DNA of 59,708 bases from Pedobacter sp. Leaf250 (GCF_920984735.1 NZ_CAKLBU010000027.1:1-59708), one strand, 5' to 3'; counted from the stretch's first letter, positions 49,684-59,014 are shown. Numbers and translations are program-made. Notes: generated by a model not told the origin, from the letters alone.

Positions 49684-51072
49684 GTGACTTTAATAAAATC
49701 GATTTCAGGAATACGAGGAACCATTGGCGGACAAGCAGGAAACGGCTTAACACCCATAGATATAGTGAAGTTTACGGCTGCGTTTGGTAGCTGGGTAGTG
49801 CAAAAAACAGGAAACAAAAGGATCGTTTTAGGTCGCGATGCACGTATTTCGGGCGAAATGGTTAACAATTTGGTTATCGGAACCTTGCAAGGTTTGGGTA
49901 TAGAAGTTATCGATTTAGGCCTATCGACCACGCCAACAGTGGAGGTTGCCGTGCCTGATGAGCAAGCTGGCGGTGGTATTATTTTAACGGCTAGCCACAA
50001 CCCAAAACAATGGAATGCCTTGAAATTATTAAATGCAAATGGCGAATTTATTAGCGATTTGGATGGTAAAGAAGTTTTGGATTTAGCCGAAAGCGCAAGT
50101 TTTGAGTTTGCTGAGGTAGATAAATTGGGTAAAGTGATTAAAAATGATACTTACCTTCAAAAACATATTGATAAAGTTTTAGCATTACCCTTGGTTGATG
50201 TTGAAGCCATTAAAAAGGCCGATTTCAAAGTTGTTATCGATTGTGTAAATTCAACTGGTGGTATTTTTATCCCTGCTTTGTTAAAGGCTTTGGGTGTAAC
50301 AAAAGTTATAGAACTATACTGCGAACCAAATGGGCATTTTCCACATAATCCTGAACCGTTGCCAGAAAATTTGACGGAAATTTCAAAAGAGGTTCAGAAA
50401 AATAATGCCGATTTAGGCATTGTAGTTGATCCAGATGTTGACCGTTTATGTTTCGTAAATGAAGACGGAAGCATGTTTGGTGAAGAATATACTTTAGTTG
50501 CAGTTGCCGATTACGTATTGAAAAATACACCCGGAAATACAGTTTCAAACCTTTCTTCAACACGTGCCTTACGCGATGTAACCGAGAAAGTTGGTTCAGA
50601 ATATAATGCCTCGGCAGTTGGCGAAGTTAACGTAGTTAACAAAATGAAAGAAACCAACGCCATCATTGGCGGCGAAGGTAACGGTGGAATTATCTATCCA
50701 GAATCGCATTATGGCAGAGATGCTTTAGTTGGAATTGCTCTGTTTTTAACGCACCTGGCCAAATTTGGAAAATCTATTTCTTTGTTAAGAAGTAGTTATC
50801 CGCAATACCATATTTCGAAAAATAAGATTACTCTTACGCCTGAAATGGATATCGATAATTTATTGAAACAGGTAGAAGAGAAATATAAAAATCAGCCTTA
50901 CAGCACAATAGATGGATTAAAAATCGAGTTCGATAAAACATGGGTGCATTTGCGTCGTTCTAATACCGAGCCAATTATCCGCATTTACAGTGAAGCCGAA
51001 AATGAAACGGTTGCCGAAAGTTTGGCAAACAAAATCATTTCGGATATTAAAGAAATCCTAAAATTAAACTAG
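49684..51072 (+). CDS. glmM: Phosphoglucosamine mutase / phosphohexomutase, GTG start
   Basis: A 462-residue alpha-D-phosphohexomutase. The phosphoserine loop is TASHNPKQWNALK (Ser in SHNP), the metal loop is DPDVDRLCF, the sugar-binding loop is GEGNGGIIYP, and the C-terminal phosphate-binding segment is RRSNTEPIIRIYSEA. It probably converts glucosamine-6-P to glucosamine-1-P for cell-wall synthesis; phosphomannomutase activity cannot be excluded. The frame starts with GTG, preceded by AGGAA, one of the few SD-like sequences here. The cysteine desulfurase gene starts 3 bases after its stop codon. Confidence 0.88.
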   Translation: MTLIKSISGIRGTIGGQAGNGLTPIDIVKFTAAFGSWVVQKTGNKRIVLGRDARISGEMVNNLVIGTLQGLGIEVIDLGLSTTPTVEVAVPDEQAGGGIILTASHNPKQWNALKLLNANGEFISDLDGKEVLDLAESASFEFAEVDKLGKVIKNDTYLQKHIDKVLALPLVDVEAIKKADFKVVIDCVNSTGGIFIPALLKALGVTKVIELYCEPNGHFPHNPEPLPENLTEISKEVQKNNADLGIVVDPDVDRLCFVNEDGSMFGEEYTLVAVADYVLKNTPGNTVSNLSSTRALRDVTEKVGSEYNASAVGEVNVVNKMKETNAIIGGEGNGGIIYPESHYGRDALVGIALFLTHLAKFGKSISLLRSSYPQYHISKNKITLTPEMDIDNLLKQVEEKYKNQPYSTIDGLKIEFDKTWVHLRRSNTEPIIRIYSEAENETVAESLANKIISDIKEILKLN

Positions 51073-51075
51073 CAC

Positions 51076-52224
51076 ATGAAAAGAGTTTATTTAGATAATG
51101 CAGCCACTACGCCTTTAGATAAAGATGTGATTGCAGAAATGACAAATGTGATGGAGAACTATTTTGGCAATCCATCGGCTATTCATGCGCTTGGTCGCGA
51201 GGTAAGAACCTTGGTTGAGAAAGCCCGTAAAACTGTTGCGAACCTTTTAGGCGCTTCACCATCCGAAATATTTTTTACTTCTGGTGGTACCGAAGCCGAT
51301 AATACAGCCATCCGTTGCGGTATTTCTGCTTATGGAATTAAACATGCCATCACTTCGAAAATTGAACACCATGCCGTTGAGCACACTTTAAATATGATGC
51401 TTAAAAATGGCGAAATTGATAAGTTGAGTTTCGTTAATATTGATGAAAAAGGTAATGTAGATTATGCCCATTTAGAAGAATTGTTGCAAAATAATGATCG
51501 CACTTTTGTGTCTTTAATGCATGCAAATAATGAACTGGGTACCCTAACCGATATGATTAAAGTTGGTGACATCTGCGAAAAATACAATGCAATTTACCAT
51601 GCCGATACTGTTCAAACCATGGGGCATTACACGCATAATGTACGCGAACTGAAAGCTCATTTTATTGTTTGCGCAGCACACAAACTTCATGGTCCGAAAG
51701 GCGTGGGTTTCTTGTATGTAAACAGCAACATCAAAATTCCACCGATGATTTATGGTGGAGCACAAGAGCGTAACATGCGTGGTGGAACTGAAAATGTTTA
51801 CGGTATTGTTGGTTTGGCGAAAGCTTTGGAAATTGCTTATGCCGAAATGGAACAGCACCAAAATCATATTCAAGGTTTAAAAGATTATCTAAAGGAAGCT
51901 TTACTTGCAGAAATCCCGGGCATTGCTTTTAATGGCGAAACCGATGCAGATAAAAGCCTTTACACGGTATTAAATGTGTCTTTCCCAGAAATGGATATGG
52001 CTGATATGTTACTGTTTAATTTAGACATCAATGGCATTTGTGCGTCAGGCGGTAGCGCTTGCTCGTCAGGCTCAAACATCGGTTCACACGTTTTAAATGG
52101 CATCAATGCCGACCCAAATCGTCCTTCGGTTCGTTTTTCTTTCAGTAAATTCACTACAAAGGAAGAACTTGATTATGTAATTGAAAAAGTTAAAATGGTG
52201 GTTAAGCAAAATGCCTTAGCTTAA
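51076..52224 (+). CDS. Cysteine desulfurase (IscS/NifS family)
   Basis: A 382-residue PLP enzyme that releases sulfur from cysteine for Fe-S cluster and thiolation pathways. N-terminal YLDNAATTPLD, PLP-binding Lys in CAAHKLHGPKGVGFLY (about residue 205), substrate-binding HADTVQTMGH and the active-site Cys in ASGGSACSSGS are visible. It is co-transcribed with glmM (3-base gap). The short active-site loop is closest to the NifS/IscS group I type. The ISC-type ferredoxin and IscX genes lie about 32 kb away. Confidence 0.92.
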   Translation: MKRVYLDNAATTPLDKDVIAEMTNVMENYFGNPSAIHALGREVRTLVEKARKTVANLLGASPSEIFFTSGGTEADNTAIRCGISAYGIKHAITSKIEHHAVEHTLNMMLKNGEIDKLSFVNIDEKGNVDYAHLEELLQNNDRTFVSLMHANNELGTLTDMIKVGDICEKYNAIYHADTVQTMGHYTHNVRELKAHFIVCAAHKLHGPKGVGFLYVNSNIKIPPMIYGGAQERNMRGGTENVYGIVGLAKALEIAYAEMEQHQNHIQGLKDYLKEALLAEIPGIAFNGETDADKSLYTVLNVSFPEMDMADMLLFNLDINGICASGGSACSSGSNIGSHVLNGINADPNRPSVRFSFSKFTTKEELDYVIEKVKMVVKQNALA

Positions 52225-52247
52225 AATATCATTAACCAAATAGGAAC

Positions 52248-52276
52248 AGTCTCGGAGCAATTCGGGACTTTTTTTT
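52248..52276 (+). terminator. Rho-independent terminator after the cysteine desulfurase
   Basis: GTCTCG (52249-52254) pairs with CGGGAC (52263-52268, one G-U), followed by eight T. Confidence 0.75.
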
Positions 52277-52281
52277 ATCTA

Positions 52282-52544
52282 TTTTTTTGGAAAGCAATTG
52301 CAGTTCAACTATTTAAATTAGTCCTGCTTTCTGTTCCAACAAAAGCAGAAAAAGCTTTTGGTTTCCACGGCAATCAGGTTTAGCTTACAAAGGTTTGTGG
52401 TGCTTGGGTACGTCAGTTCATATAAACAGCAAATAAACCACCCTGCATTTCTGACACCTCCACATAAATCGGGAGGAATTCTAGCGCCTTAAAATTATGA
52501 GGGGAAAGCAACCTTTCAAAAAAATTGCCACGGAAACACAGAAG
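52282..52544. repeat. Gene-free spacer with repeat fragments
   Basis: 52282-52340 is an inverted copy of the GGGACTGC family (on the minus strand GCAGGACT, then ACTGCAATTGCTTTCCAAAA). 52525-52544 is a partial CCACGGAA-family copy. The whole 52277-53082 stretch has no convincing gene: a minus-strand 67-codon frame at 52589-52792 has no family resemblance or clear promoter. A TTACTTTTTT/AAAAAAGTAA hairpin lies at 52804-52831. Confidence 0.55.
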
Positions 52545-53082
52545 TTACTAAAAAATGAGATGGATTTAACGGCGCTATAGATAAACTTTCAAAATACCAA
52601 AAACTTTCCTAAGTACTTATCTGGCATAGCAAATGATTTTAGGAAAAAGCGTTGAAGCCGTTTGCAAATCCTTTCAAAATCTACTGAACAAAAGAATTTG
52701 CAGTCTGTGCAGAGGGTGAAGCGTAAAGGCAAAGACCTCAAATTATTTTCAATAACGGTTTGACGAATTTTTCCAAAATCAGTTGCAAGCATTGATTTTT
52801 TGGTTACTTTTTTTTATCAAGAAAAAAGTAATAAGCCTGTCTGGCTAAGACAAACCTCTTGCATATCTCATAACAAAAACTTATATTTAATTAAGATAAA
52901 GGCCATTCAAAGCCAATAGCAATTAGTTCCTCAACGAAACCTTATCAAACATCCCTTTGGTATAAGGTAAAGCAAAATTTCAAAACATTTTTTTGAATTC
53001 TCGATAGGAGATTTAATACGCATTTGTTTGAAAATTTATTCAACACACCAAAGCAATAAGGCTTTTATAAAAATTTATCGTT

Positions 53083-53283
53083 ATGGAAAATCAGGAAATT
53101 AATCCACAATCAACAAATCTTGAGAATGGAAAATCATTAGAAAACAGAAAGCACATCTACAAATTCATTTTGTTGCCGTTTTCATTTGAATCATCACATC
53201 ATTTCAATAAGATTCATAAAAGGAAATTCAATTCCTTTGGCTGCATACATGAGTTGAGAAAGTTATCTGGCTCCATGATGTAG
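53083..53283 (+). CDS. Small polypeptide of unknown function, first of a related pair
   Basis: A 66-residue frame starting MENQEINPQSTNLENGKSL. Its C-terminus (KRKFNSFGCIHELRKLSGSMM) aligns with the end of the next small gene (GRKNNSFGPGHEPGTTPGSSI): both have N-S-F-G, then H-E, then G-S near the stop codon, and both begin MEN. The middle is more hydrophobic (KFILLPFSFESSHHF) than in the second copy, so this copy may be decaying. No known family is recognised. Confidence 0.45.
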   Translation: MENQEINPQSTNLENGKSLENRKHIYKFILLPFSFESSHHFNKIHKRKFNSFGCIHELRKLSGSMM

Positions 53284-53418
53284 TTTTGAATCCTTATCAA
53301 GTATTTGAAACTCTTAAGTAATAGCAAGGATATGTTATGTTTAAACTCATTCCTAAAACAGCTTTTAAAAACAATATTATTTTTCACTTGTTCCATTAAT
53401 ACATCAAATTGAAAAACA

Positions 53419-53622
53419 ATGGAAAATAATAAAGAAAAAGGTAAAGTTGTTGAGAACGACTTGCTTAATAAAACCGCAGAGGATATTAAAGAAGATAGAA
53501 CGCTTGATGAAAATAAATCATCGAAAGTTGCGACTAATTTATTTAACAAAGACAAAGGACGTAAAAATAACTCTTTTGGGCCAGGTCACGAACCAGGTAC
53601 AACACCAGGTTCGAGCATTTAA
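53419..53622 (+). CDS. Small hydrophilic polypeptide, second of a related pair
   Basis: A 67-residue, very hydrophilic protein rich in Lys, Glu, Asp and Asn up to about residue 45, ending in a Gly/Pro-rich tail (NNSFGPGHEPGTTPGSSI). It has no signal peptide or membrane helix and is likely disordered. The tail is shared with the preceding frame at 53083-53283, suggesting a tandem duplication. A clear terminator follows (53659-53685), supporting expression. A short-peptide precursor or secreted tail is possible, but there is no maturation gene nearby; the function is unknown. Confidence 0.6.
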   Translation: MENNKEKGKVVENDLLNKTAEDIKEDRTLDENKSSKVATNLFNKDKGRKNNSFGPGHEPGTTPGSSI

Positions 53623-53658
53623 ACGTATAATAATTTACGAGCAAAAAATATTAAATTT

Positions 53659-53685
53659 AAGCCACAGCATTTGTTGTGGCTTTTT
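53659..53685 (+). terminator. Rho-independent terminator after the small polypeptide gene
   Basis: AAGCCACA (53659-53666) and TGTGGCTT (53675-53682) with an 8-base loop, then a T-run. Confidence 0.8.
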
Positions 53686-53698
53686 AGTTAATCTCAAA

Positions 53699-54598
53699 AT
53701 GGAAAGAAGAAATTTTATCAAAAATTCAGCATTGGCAATGGCCCTGCTATCGATTTATAAAACAGATGTTTTTGCTCAAAATGAAATATTACGGGCATAT
53801 AATTTCAAACCATTAAGAAATAATGTTGGTGTTTTTACCGAACAAGGTGGAACTATTGGTTGGTTAAATTCTTCAAATGGATTTGTTGTGGTTGATGCGC
53901 AGTTTCCAACATCAGCGCCTCATGTGATAGAAGAGCTGAAAAAAATGGGTGAAAAACCATTCAAATATTTAATTAACACACATCATCATGGTGACCATAC
54001 CGCAGGAAATATTGCCTTTAAAGGTTTGGCGGAGAAAGTGGTTGCACATCAGAATTCACTTGTTAATCAAAGAAGAGGCGCAGAGAAAGCAAATAATTTA
54101 GATAAACAATTATTGCCAGATACCACTTTTGGAACAGGATGGAAAGCAAAAGTGGGTGATGAAAAAATTAGTGCTTATTATTATGGTTCGGCCCACACAA
54201 ATGGCGATGCTGTTTATCATTTTGAGAATGCAAATATCGTTCATGTTGGCGATTTAGTTTCCAATAGAAAATTTCCATACATTGATCGAGAAAATGGTGC
54301 ACACATTGGAAACTGGATCACCGCTTTAGAAAAAATCAATAATCAATTTGATAATGATACACTGTTTATTTTTGGACATAGCCGTGATCCAGAAAAAATC
54401 ACTGGAAATAAAGCAGATGTAAAAGCATTCCAAAATTACCTTCAGAATTTATTGAAATTGGTTTCAGCTGAGATAAAGGCCGGAAAATCTAAGGAAGATA
54501 TTTTAAAAATTACTACCATTCCAAATGCATCCGAATGGCAAGGCGAAGGCATTCAAAGAAGTTTAACGGCTGCTTATGAGGAATTGAAAGGTGTTTAA
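53699..54598 (+). CDS. Metallo-beta-lactamase-fold hydrolase with twin-arginine-like signal
   Basis: A 299-residue exported MBL-fold protein. The N-terminus MERRNFIKNSALAMALLSIY resembles a Tat signal (RRNF). The zinc motif is NTHHHGDHTAGN, followed by AHTNGDAVYHFENANIVHVGDL with the second His/Asp set and FIFGHSRDPEKI with the last His. It resembles subclass-B-like or quinoprotein relay-type hydrolases; substrate unknown. An apparent longer frame from 53447 runs through the small gene and the terminator, so the ATG at 53699 is used. Confidence 0.85.
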   Translation: MERRNFIKNSALAMALLSIYKTDVFAQNEILRAYNFKPLRNNVGVFTEQGGTIGWLNSSNGFVVVDAQFPTSAPHVIEELKKMGEKPFKYLINTHHHGDHTAGNIAFKGLAEKVVAHQNSLVNQRRGAEKANNLDKQLLPDTTFGTGWKAKVGDEKISAYYYGSAHTNGDAVYHFENANIVHVGDLVSNRKFPYIDRENGAHIGNWITALEKINNQFDNDTLFIFGHSRDPEKITGNKADVKAFQNYLQNLLKLVSAEIKAGKSKEDILKITTIPNASEWQGEGIQRSLTAAYEELKGV

Positions 54599-54670
54599 AG
54601 TTAAAGGTTCATTGGTTCATTAGTCATTGGTTCATTTGGCTATTGTTTTACAACTAATTTCTTCCTTTAT

Positions 54671-54709
54671 GATTCGCAGATTTATCTATGTCAATCTGCG
54701 AATCTGCGC
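54671..54709. repeat. CCGCAGAT-family repeat fragment
   Basis: GATTCGCAGATTTA on the left and AATCTGCGAATCTGCG on the right, related to 34937-35030. Located upstream of cydA. Confidence 0.45.
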
Positions 54710-54808
54710 TTAGATTATTCCAAATCTTTCTTCAATTTATAAACATTCTATATTTTAAATAACTTTAAACAACCAATCCAAAACCGTTATATCATAACCC
54801 TTATCTGC

Positions 54809-54816
54809 TATATTTG
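54809..54816 (+). promoter_or_regulatory. -7 promoter element (TATATTTG) of cydAB
   Basis: Exact TAnnTTTG match 26 nt before the ATG at 54843. It overlaps the GTG at 54816, excluding that upstream start. Confidence 0.65.
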
Positions 54817-54842
54817 TGTTACACAAAATCCAACAAGCAGAT

Positions 54843-56174
54843 ATGGATGATTTTTTAGCAGCCCGCTCCCAAATGGCCTTATCCTTAGGCTTTCATATTA
54901 TCTTTTCCTGCATCGGTATGGTAATGCCTTTTTTTATGGCAGTATCTCATTATAAATGGTTAAAAACCAACGATGAAGTTTATAAAAACCTAACCAAAGC
55001 ATGGAGTAAGGGTGTAGCTATTTTCTTCGCCACAGGCGCTGTTTCGGGTACCATGTTGTCTTTTGAACTTGGCTTGCTATGGCCAAAATTTATGGAACAT
55101 GCAGGTCCTATTTTCGGAATGCCTTTTTCTTTAGAAGGAACTGCTTTTTTTATTGAAGCAATTGCATTGGGATTTTTCCTTTATGGTTGGAATAAACTGA
55201 ATAAATGGTTCCATTGGTTTACAGGAATGGTTGTTGGCGTAAGCGGATTAGCTTCTGGTATTTTGGTAGTTGCAGCAAACGCATGGATGAATAGTCCTGC
55301 GGGTTTTGATTTTGTAGATGGAAAGTATTTAAATATCGACCCAATACAGGCAATGTTTAACAAAGCATGGTTTTCACAGGCATTACACATGTGCCTGGCC
55401 GCATTTACGGCCACAGGCTTTGCGGTTGCAGGCGTTCATGCACTGATGATTTTAAGAAATCAAAATAAAGAATTTCATTTAAAAGCCTTTAAAATTGCTG
55501 CTGTTTTTGCTTGTATCGGAGCATTGTTACAACCATTGAGTGGTGACATATCTGCAAAGGATGTTGCAGAAAGGCAGCCTGCTAAGCTTGCTGCAATGGA
55601 AGCACTTTACAAAACCGAAAAACCTGCACCGCTATTAATTGGTGGTATAGTCAACGAAAAAGATAAAACGGTTAAGGGCGCAATCAAAATTCCTGGAGCT
55701 TTAAGTTTTCTGGCTCATGGAGATTTCAAAGCTGAAGTTAAAGGTTTGGATAAAATTCCTGAAGATGAACATCCGCCAGTTGCAATAACGCATTACGCTT
55801 TTCAAATTATGGTTGGAATAGGCACATTGCTGGCTATAATTTCTTCAATATATTTTATTAATCTACTTAGAAAGAAGCCGCTTCTAGAGAAACGTTGGTT
55901 ATTGAAATTATTTGTTTTGGCTGTTCCGTTGGGATATATTGCGCTCGAGGCCGGCTGGGTAGTTACAGAAGTCGGTAGGCAGCCTTGGATTATCTACGGC
56001 ATTATGCGTACTAAAGACGCCGTGACACCTATGCCCGGAATTGCCTACTCATTTTATATTTTCTCGGCAATTTATTTATCGCTAAGCTGTATCGTTACCT
56101 TTTTACTGTATCGACAAATAAAAATGGTTCCGGTACTATACAATAATTCCGAAACTGAAACATCAAATCATTAG
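54843..56174 (+). CDS. cydA: Cytochrome bd ubiquinol/menaquinol oxidase subunit I
   Basis: A 443-residue polytopic subunit of the bd-type terminal oxidase, which reduces O2 with quinol electrons and contributes to the proton gradient without pumping. Conserved features: ARSQMALSLGFHIIFSCIGM with heme-ligand His18, ALxFELGLLWPKFMEHAGPIFGMPFSLEG, and GDISAKDVAERQPAKLAAMEA, the quinol-loop GRQ-P-K-AAxE motif. The Q-loop is short, as in the CIO/Bacillus type. The ATG at 54843 follows the promoter. cydB follows 2 bases later; no cydX-like gene is visible. Confidence 0.95.
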   Translation: MDDFLAARSQMALSLGFHIIFSCIGMVMPFFMAVSHYKWLKTNDEVYKNLTKAWSKGVAIFFATGAVSGTMLSFELGLLWPKFMEHAGPIFGMPFSLEGTAFFIEAIALGFFLYGWNKLNKWFHWFTGMVVGVSGLASGILVVAANAWMNSPAGFDFVDGKYLNIDPIQAMFNKAWFSQALHMCLAAFTATGFAVAGVHALMILRNQNKEFHLKAFKIAAVFACIGALLQPLSGDISAKDVAERQPAKLAAMEALYKTEKPAPLLIGGIVNEKDKTVKGAIKIPGALSFLAHGDFKAEVKGLDKIPEDEHPPVAITHYAFQIMVGIGTLLAIISSIYFINLLRKKPLLEKRWLLKLFVLAVPLGYIALEAGWVVTEVGRQPWIIYGIMRTKDAVTPMPGIAYSFYIFSAIYLSLSCIVTFLLYRQIKMVPVLYNNSETETSNH

Positions 56175-56176
56175 TT

Positions 56177-57181
56177 ATGGAATATGTTGTAATCGCTTTT
56201 TTATGTTTGGGAATTTTGCTTTACTTCCTTCTAGGCGGAGCAGATTTTGGTGCGGGTATCATTGAATTATTTACTTCTACAAAAAATAGGAGCCGGACCC
56301 GAAAAACAATGTATCAAGCCATTGGACCAGTTTGGGAAGCAAACCACATGTGGCTGATTATCGCAATTGTTATCCTTTTTGTTGGGTTTCCACACATTTA
56401 TACCACCATGTCGGTTTACCTCCACATTCCTTTGCTTATCATGCTCATCGGCATCATTGCCCGCGGTACGGCTTTTGTTTTTCGTCATTATGATGCTGTG
56501 AAAGACGACATGCAGTGGTTATACAATAGAATTTTTCGTTACTCAAGTTTTATTACAGCACTTTTTCTCGGAATAATTGCTGGGAGTTTAATTTCAGGCC
56601 ACATTGATTCTGAAGCCAACGATTTTGTATCTGCTTATATTTTCAGCTGGCTCAATTGGTTTTCAATTGCCGTTGGATTTTTTACCGTATCTCTTTGTGG
56701 TTTTCTTGCCGCCATTTATTTAATTGGAGAAACAACAGACGAACACGATAAGCGTCGGTTTATCAGAAAGGCAGAATTTATGAACATAGCTGCAGTTATT
56801 TTTGGCGCCATGGTTTTCATTGCCGCAGAATTGGATAATATCCCTTTAATCGATTGGGTATTCAAAAATGCAGTTGGTTTAACAGCAATTATTTTGGCTA
56901 GCTTATCGTTGATTTTACTTTGGTACCTTTTGATTAAAGGAAAAACCAAAGTATTGAGAATTTTAGCAGGTTTCCAGGTAACGATGATTTTGCTGGCCAT
57001 TAGCTATGCACATTTCCCCAACTTCATTCAATTAAAAAATGGAAATGCAATTTCCCTTTTCGAAACCGTTGGCCCAGAAAAAACCATTTACAGTTTGGGT
57101 TTGGCTTTGTTATTAGGTAGTATTTTAATTCTTCCTTTTCTTGGTTATTTGTTTTATAAATTCCAGAAGAAAGAGGAATAA
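56177..57181 (+). CDS. cydB: Cytochrome bd oxidase subunit II
   Basis: A 334-residue polytopic membrane protein, the structural partner of CydA. It starts with VVIAFLCLGILLYFLLGGADFGAGIIEL, continues with AIGPVWEANHMWLIIAIVILFVGFP and has nine or so spans to the C-terminus. It follows cydA by 2 bases and clearly belongs to the same operon. Confidence 0.94.
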   Translation: MEYVVIAFLCLGILLYFLLGGADFGAGIIELFTSTKNRSRTRKTMYQAIGPVWEANHMWLIIAIVILFVGFPHIYTTMSVYLHIPLLIMLIGIIARGTAFVFRHYDAVKDDMQWLYNRIFRYSSFITALFLGIIAGSLISGHIDSEANDFVSAYIFSWLNWFSIAVGFFTVSLCGFLAAIYLIGETTDEHDKRRFIRKAEFMNIAAVIFGAMVFIAAELDNIPLIDWVFKNAVGLTAIILASLSLILLWYLLIKGKTKVLRILAGFQVTMILLAISYAHFPNFIQLKNGNAISLFETVGPEKTIYSLGLALLLGSILILPFLGYLFYKFQKKEE

Positions 57182-57189
57182 TTGCTAAC

Positions 57190-57375
57190 CATCATTGTGA
57201 GTTACGAAGCAATTTTAAAGCGATTAGAATCAAAAAGGTTTTGAAAAGCAAAAACTGTAATTCTTCTGTTCTGATAGTTCTGCTATCGTTGCAATCTTTT
57301 AAAACTGCTATACCTCAGCATGAAAGTACATTCCAGGTTACTACAATTTAAAAGTATTTCCACTTTATCAGGTTA
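57190..57375 (+). repeat. REP-like unit and AAAAGTATTTCCAC fragment
   Basis: 57190-57218 (CATCATTGTGAGTTACGAAG, then CAATTTTAA) is a single unit of the subtype paired at 49281-49378. 57350-57363 is a 14-base AAAAGTATTTCCAC match to 8200-8213, continuing to an ATCAGGTT end. No gene in the 57182-57414 spacer. Confidence 0.5.
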
Positions 57376-57414
57376 TGATTAAAAATCTAATCATTAAAAA
57401 TAGCGGATAAAAAA

Positions 57415-57446
57415 AAGAAGTCAAGTTTTTGAAAACTTGACTTCTT
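57415..57446 (-). terminator. Rho-independent terminator of the second M28 peptidase gene
   Basis: A perfect 15-bp stem (57415-57429 with 57432-57446, 2-base loop), with an A-run (T-run on the minus strand) on the left, just past the minus-strand stop codon at 57467. Confidence 0.85.
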
Positions 57447-57466
57447 AAAGTTTTATTTATTTAAAA

Positions 57467-59014
57467 TTATAATCCGCCTTTTCTATTCGATTTTGTTTGA
57501 ACAGGCCATTCTGTAGGCTTGCCTGTACGAGGATTTACAGGCAGATCAGTCGCTTTCTCTGTAGAGGTTTTTTCTGCATCTTCACAAGCCATGTAAACCA
57601 TAATTGCGGTTAAAATCACATTGCTTTTTATTTCATCAAATACCAATTTATCATAAGTATCACGATTGGTGTGCCATGTGTAAGTTCCATAATCCCAGCT
57701 CGTTGCGCCTAATGAGTAACCTAATGCTCCTGCAGCAACGAAAGAAGCAAAGTCAGAACCGCCAGCACCTGGCATTCCAGGGAAATTTGTTTTAACTTGA
57801 TTTTTTATCGTATCAGGAACTGCAGCTAACCAGCGGGTGATATAATCTTTCGATTTAGCAAAACCTTGTCCGCCGATATTTACGATTCGCCCTGTACCAT
57901 TATCCTGATTAAATAAAGCTTGTAAATTGCTTACAATTTCCGGATGGTCTTCAACAAACGCTCTTGAACCATTTAAACCTTGTTCTTCACTTCCCCAGTG
58001 ACCAACTAAAATGGTACGTTTTGGATTAGGATAAAACTTCTTCAAAATACGCATGGCTTCCATCATTAAAATGGTTCCTGAACCGTTGTCGGTTGCGCCA
58101 CTGGCCGCATCCCATGAATCGAAGTGAGCTGAAAGCATGACATATTCTTTTGATTTTTGCTTGCCTTTAATTTCTGCAATGGTGTTAAAAGTTGGCACTA
58201 CACCTAATTCCTTCGATTCCGACTCAATTTTTAAAGTAGGTTTATTGCCACTTTGTGCCAAACGGTAAACTAAACCATAATCTTCTACCGATAAATCTAC
58301 TGTCGGGATTTTTGTTGTGTTAGCACCGAAAACTTTATCTACTCCAAAACCTTGGGACCAGTTATTAATGATGATTCCCGCTGCACCTGCATTTTCGATT
58401 GCTAAAGCAAGATTTTTTGCATTTAAACCTGTTTTTGAAATTCCTGCAGCCCATGCTTTTGCGGCATCAGCTTTTTCTCTTTTATATTTTTCGAATAAAT
58501 CTTTTGTTGCAAATTCTTCCCAGTTTTTTTCAGGGCGACCAGATATTTGATTCATAGAAATTAAAACCAATTTACCTTTCACGCTTGGTAACCATTTTTG
58601 GAAGGAAACTGAATCGGTAATTGCAGGGAGCACAATAGCTTCTGCATTAATAGCTTTGCCATTGGTTGATGGACTCCAGGCTAACTGTGTACCTTCTAAA
58701 GTTCTTAAGCGTGGACTAACCAAATCGATATGGGTAACGCCTCTTTCCCAGCCACGCCATTCGCCCCATTTTTCGTTCTTAGCAGAAATACCCCAATCGC
58801 TGTATTTTTTTACCGCCCAATCGTTAGCTTGTTTCATTTGCGGTGAACCCACCAAGCGTGGTCCGACAACATCTAAAAGCTCATGAGCCAGTTTTTCCAA
58901 TTGTGAGTTTTCATTCACCTCTTTAACGATGTTATCGATTACTTTTTTGTCTTGCGCAAAAGCAAAAGACGAGGTAAAAAGAAGTAGTGTAGGTAATAGT
59001 AATTTTTTATTCAT
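57467..59014 (-). CDS. M28-family metallopeptidase (carboxypeptidase Q-like)
   Basis: A 515-residue secreted zinc peptidase. Signal peptide at about 1-20. An inserted PA-like domain lies at about 110-270 (LVLISMNQISGRPEKNWEE, IENAGAAGIIINNWSQGF). Zinc-ligand segments: LSAHFDSWDAASGATDNGSGT, VGHWGSEEQGLNGS (Glu pair), FNQDNGTGR and the last His in TYTWHTNRDTYDKL. The architecture resembles plasma glutamate carboxypeptidase/carboxypeptidase Q. It probably degrades peptides in the periplasm. Monocistronic with its own terminator. Confidence 0.91.
   Translation of the reverse strand: MNKKLLLPTLLLFTSSFAFAQDKKVIDNIVKEVNENSQLEKLAHELLDVVGPRLVGSPQMKQANDWAVKKYSDWGISAKNEKWGEWRGWERGVTHIDLVSPRLRTLEGTQLAWSPSTNGKAINAEAIVLPAITDSVSFQKWLPSVKGKLVLISMNQISGRPEKNWEEFATKDLFEKYKREKADAAKAWAAGISKTGLNAKNLALAIENAGAAGIIINNWSQGFGVDKVFGANTTKIPTVDLSVEDYGLVYRLAQSGNKPTLKIESESKELGVVPTFNTIAEIKGKQKSKEYVMLSAHFDSWDAASGATDNGSGTILMMEAMRILKKFYPNPKRTILVGHWGSEEQGLNGSRAFVEDHPEIVSNLQALFNQDNGTGRIVNIGGQGFAKSKDYITRWLAAVPDTIKNQVKTNFPGMPGAGGSDFASFVAAGALGYSLGATSWDYGTYTWHTNRDTYDKLVFDEIKSNVILTAIMVYMACEDAEKTSTEKATDLPVNPRTGKPTEWPVQTKSNRKGGL

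Noticed and set aside
52589..52792. A 67-codon minus-strand frame
   Set aside because: No family resemblance, no promoter, and it sits in a gene-poor repeat-bearing spacer.
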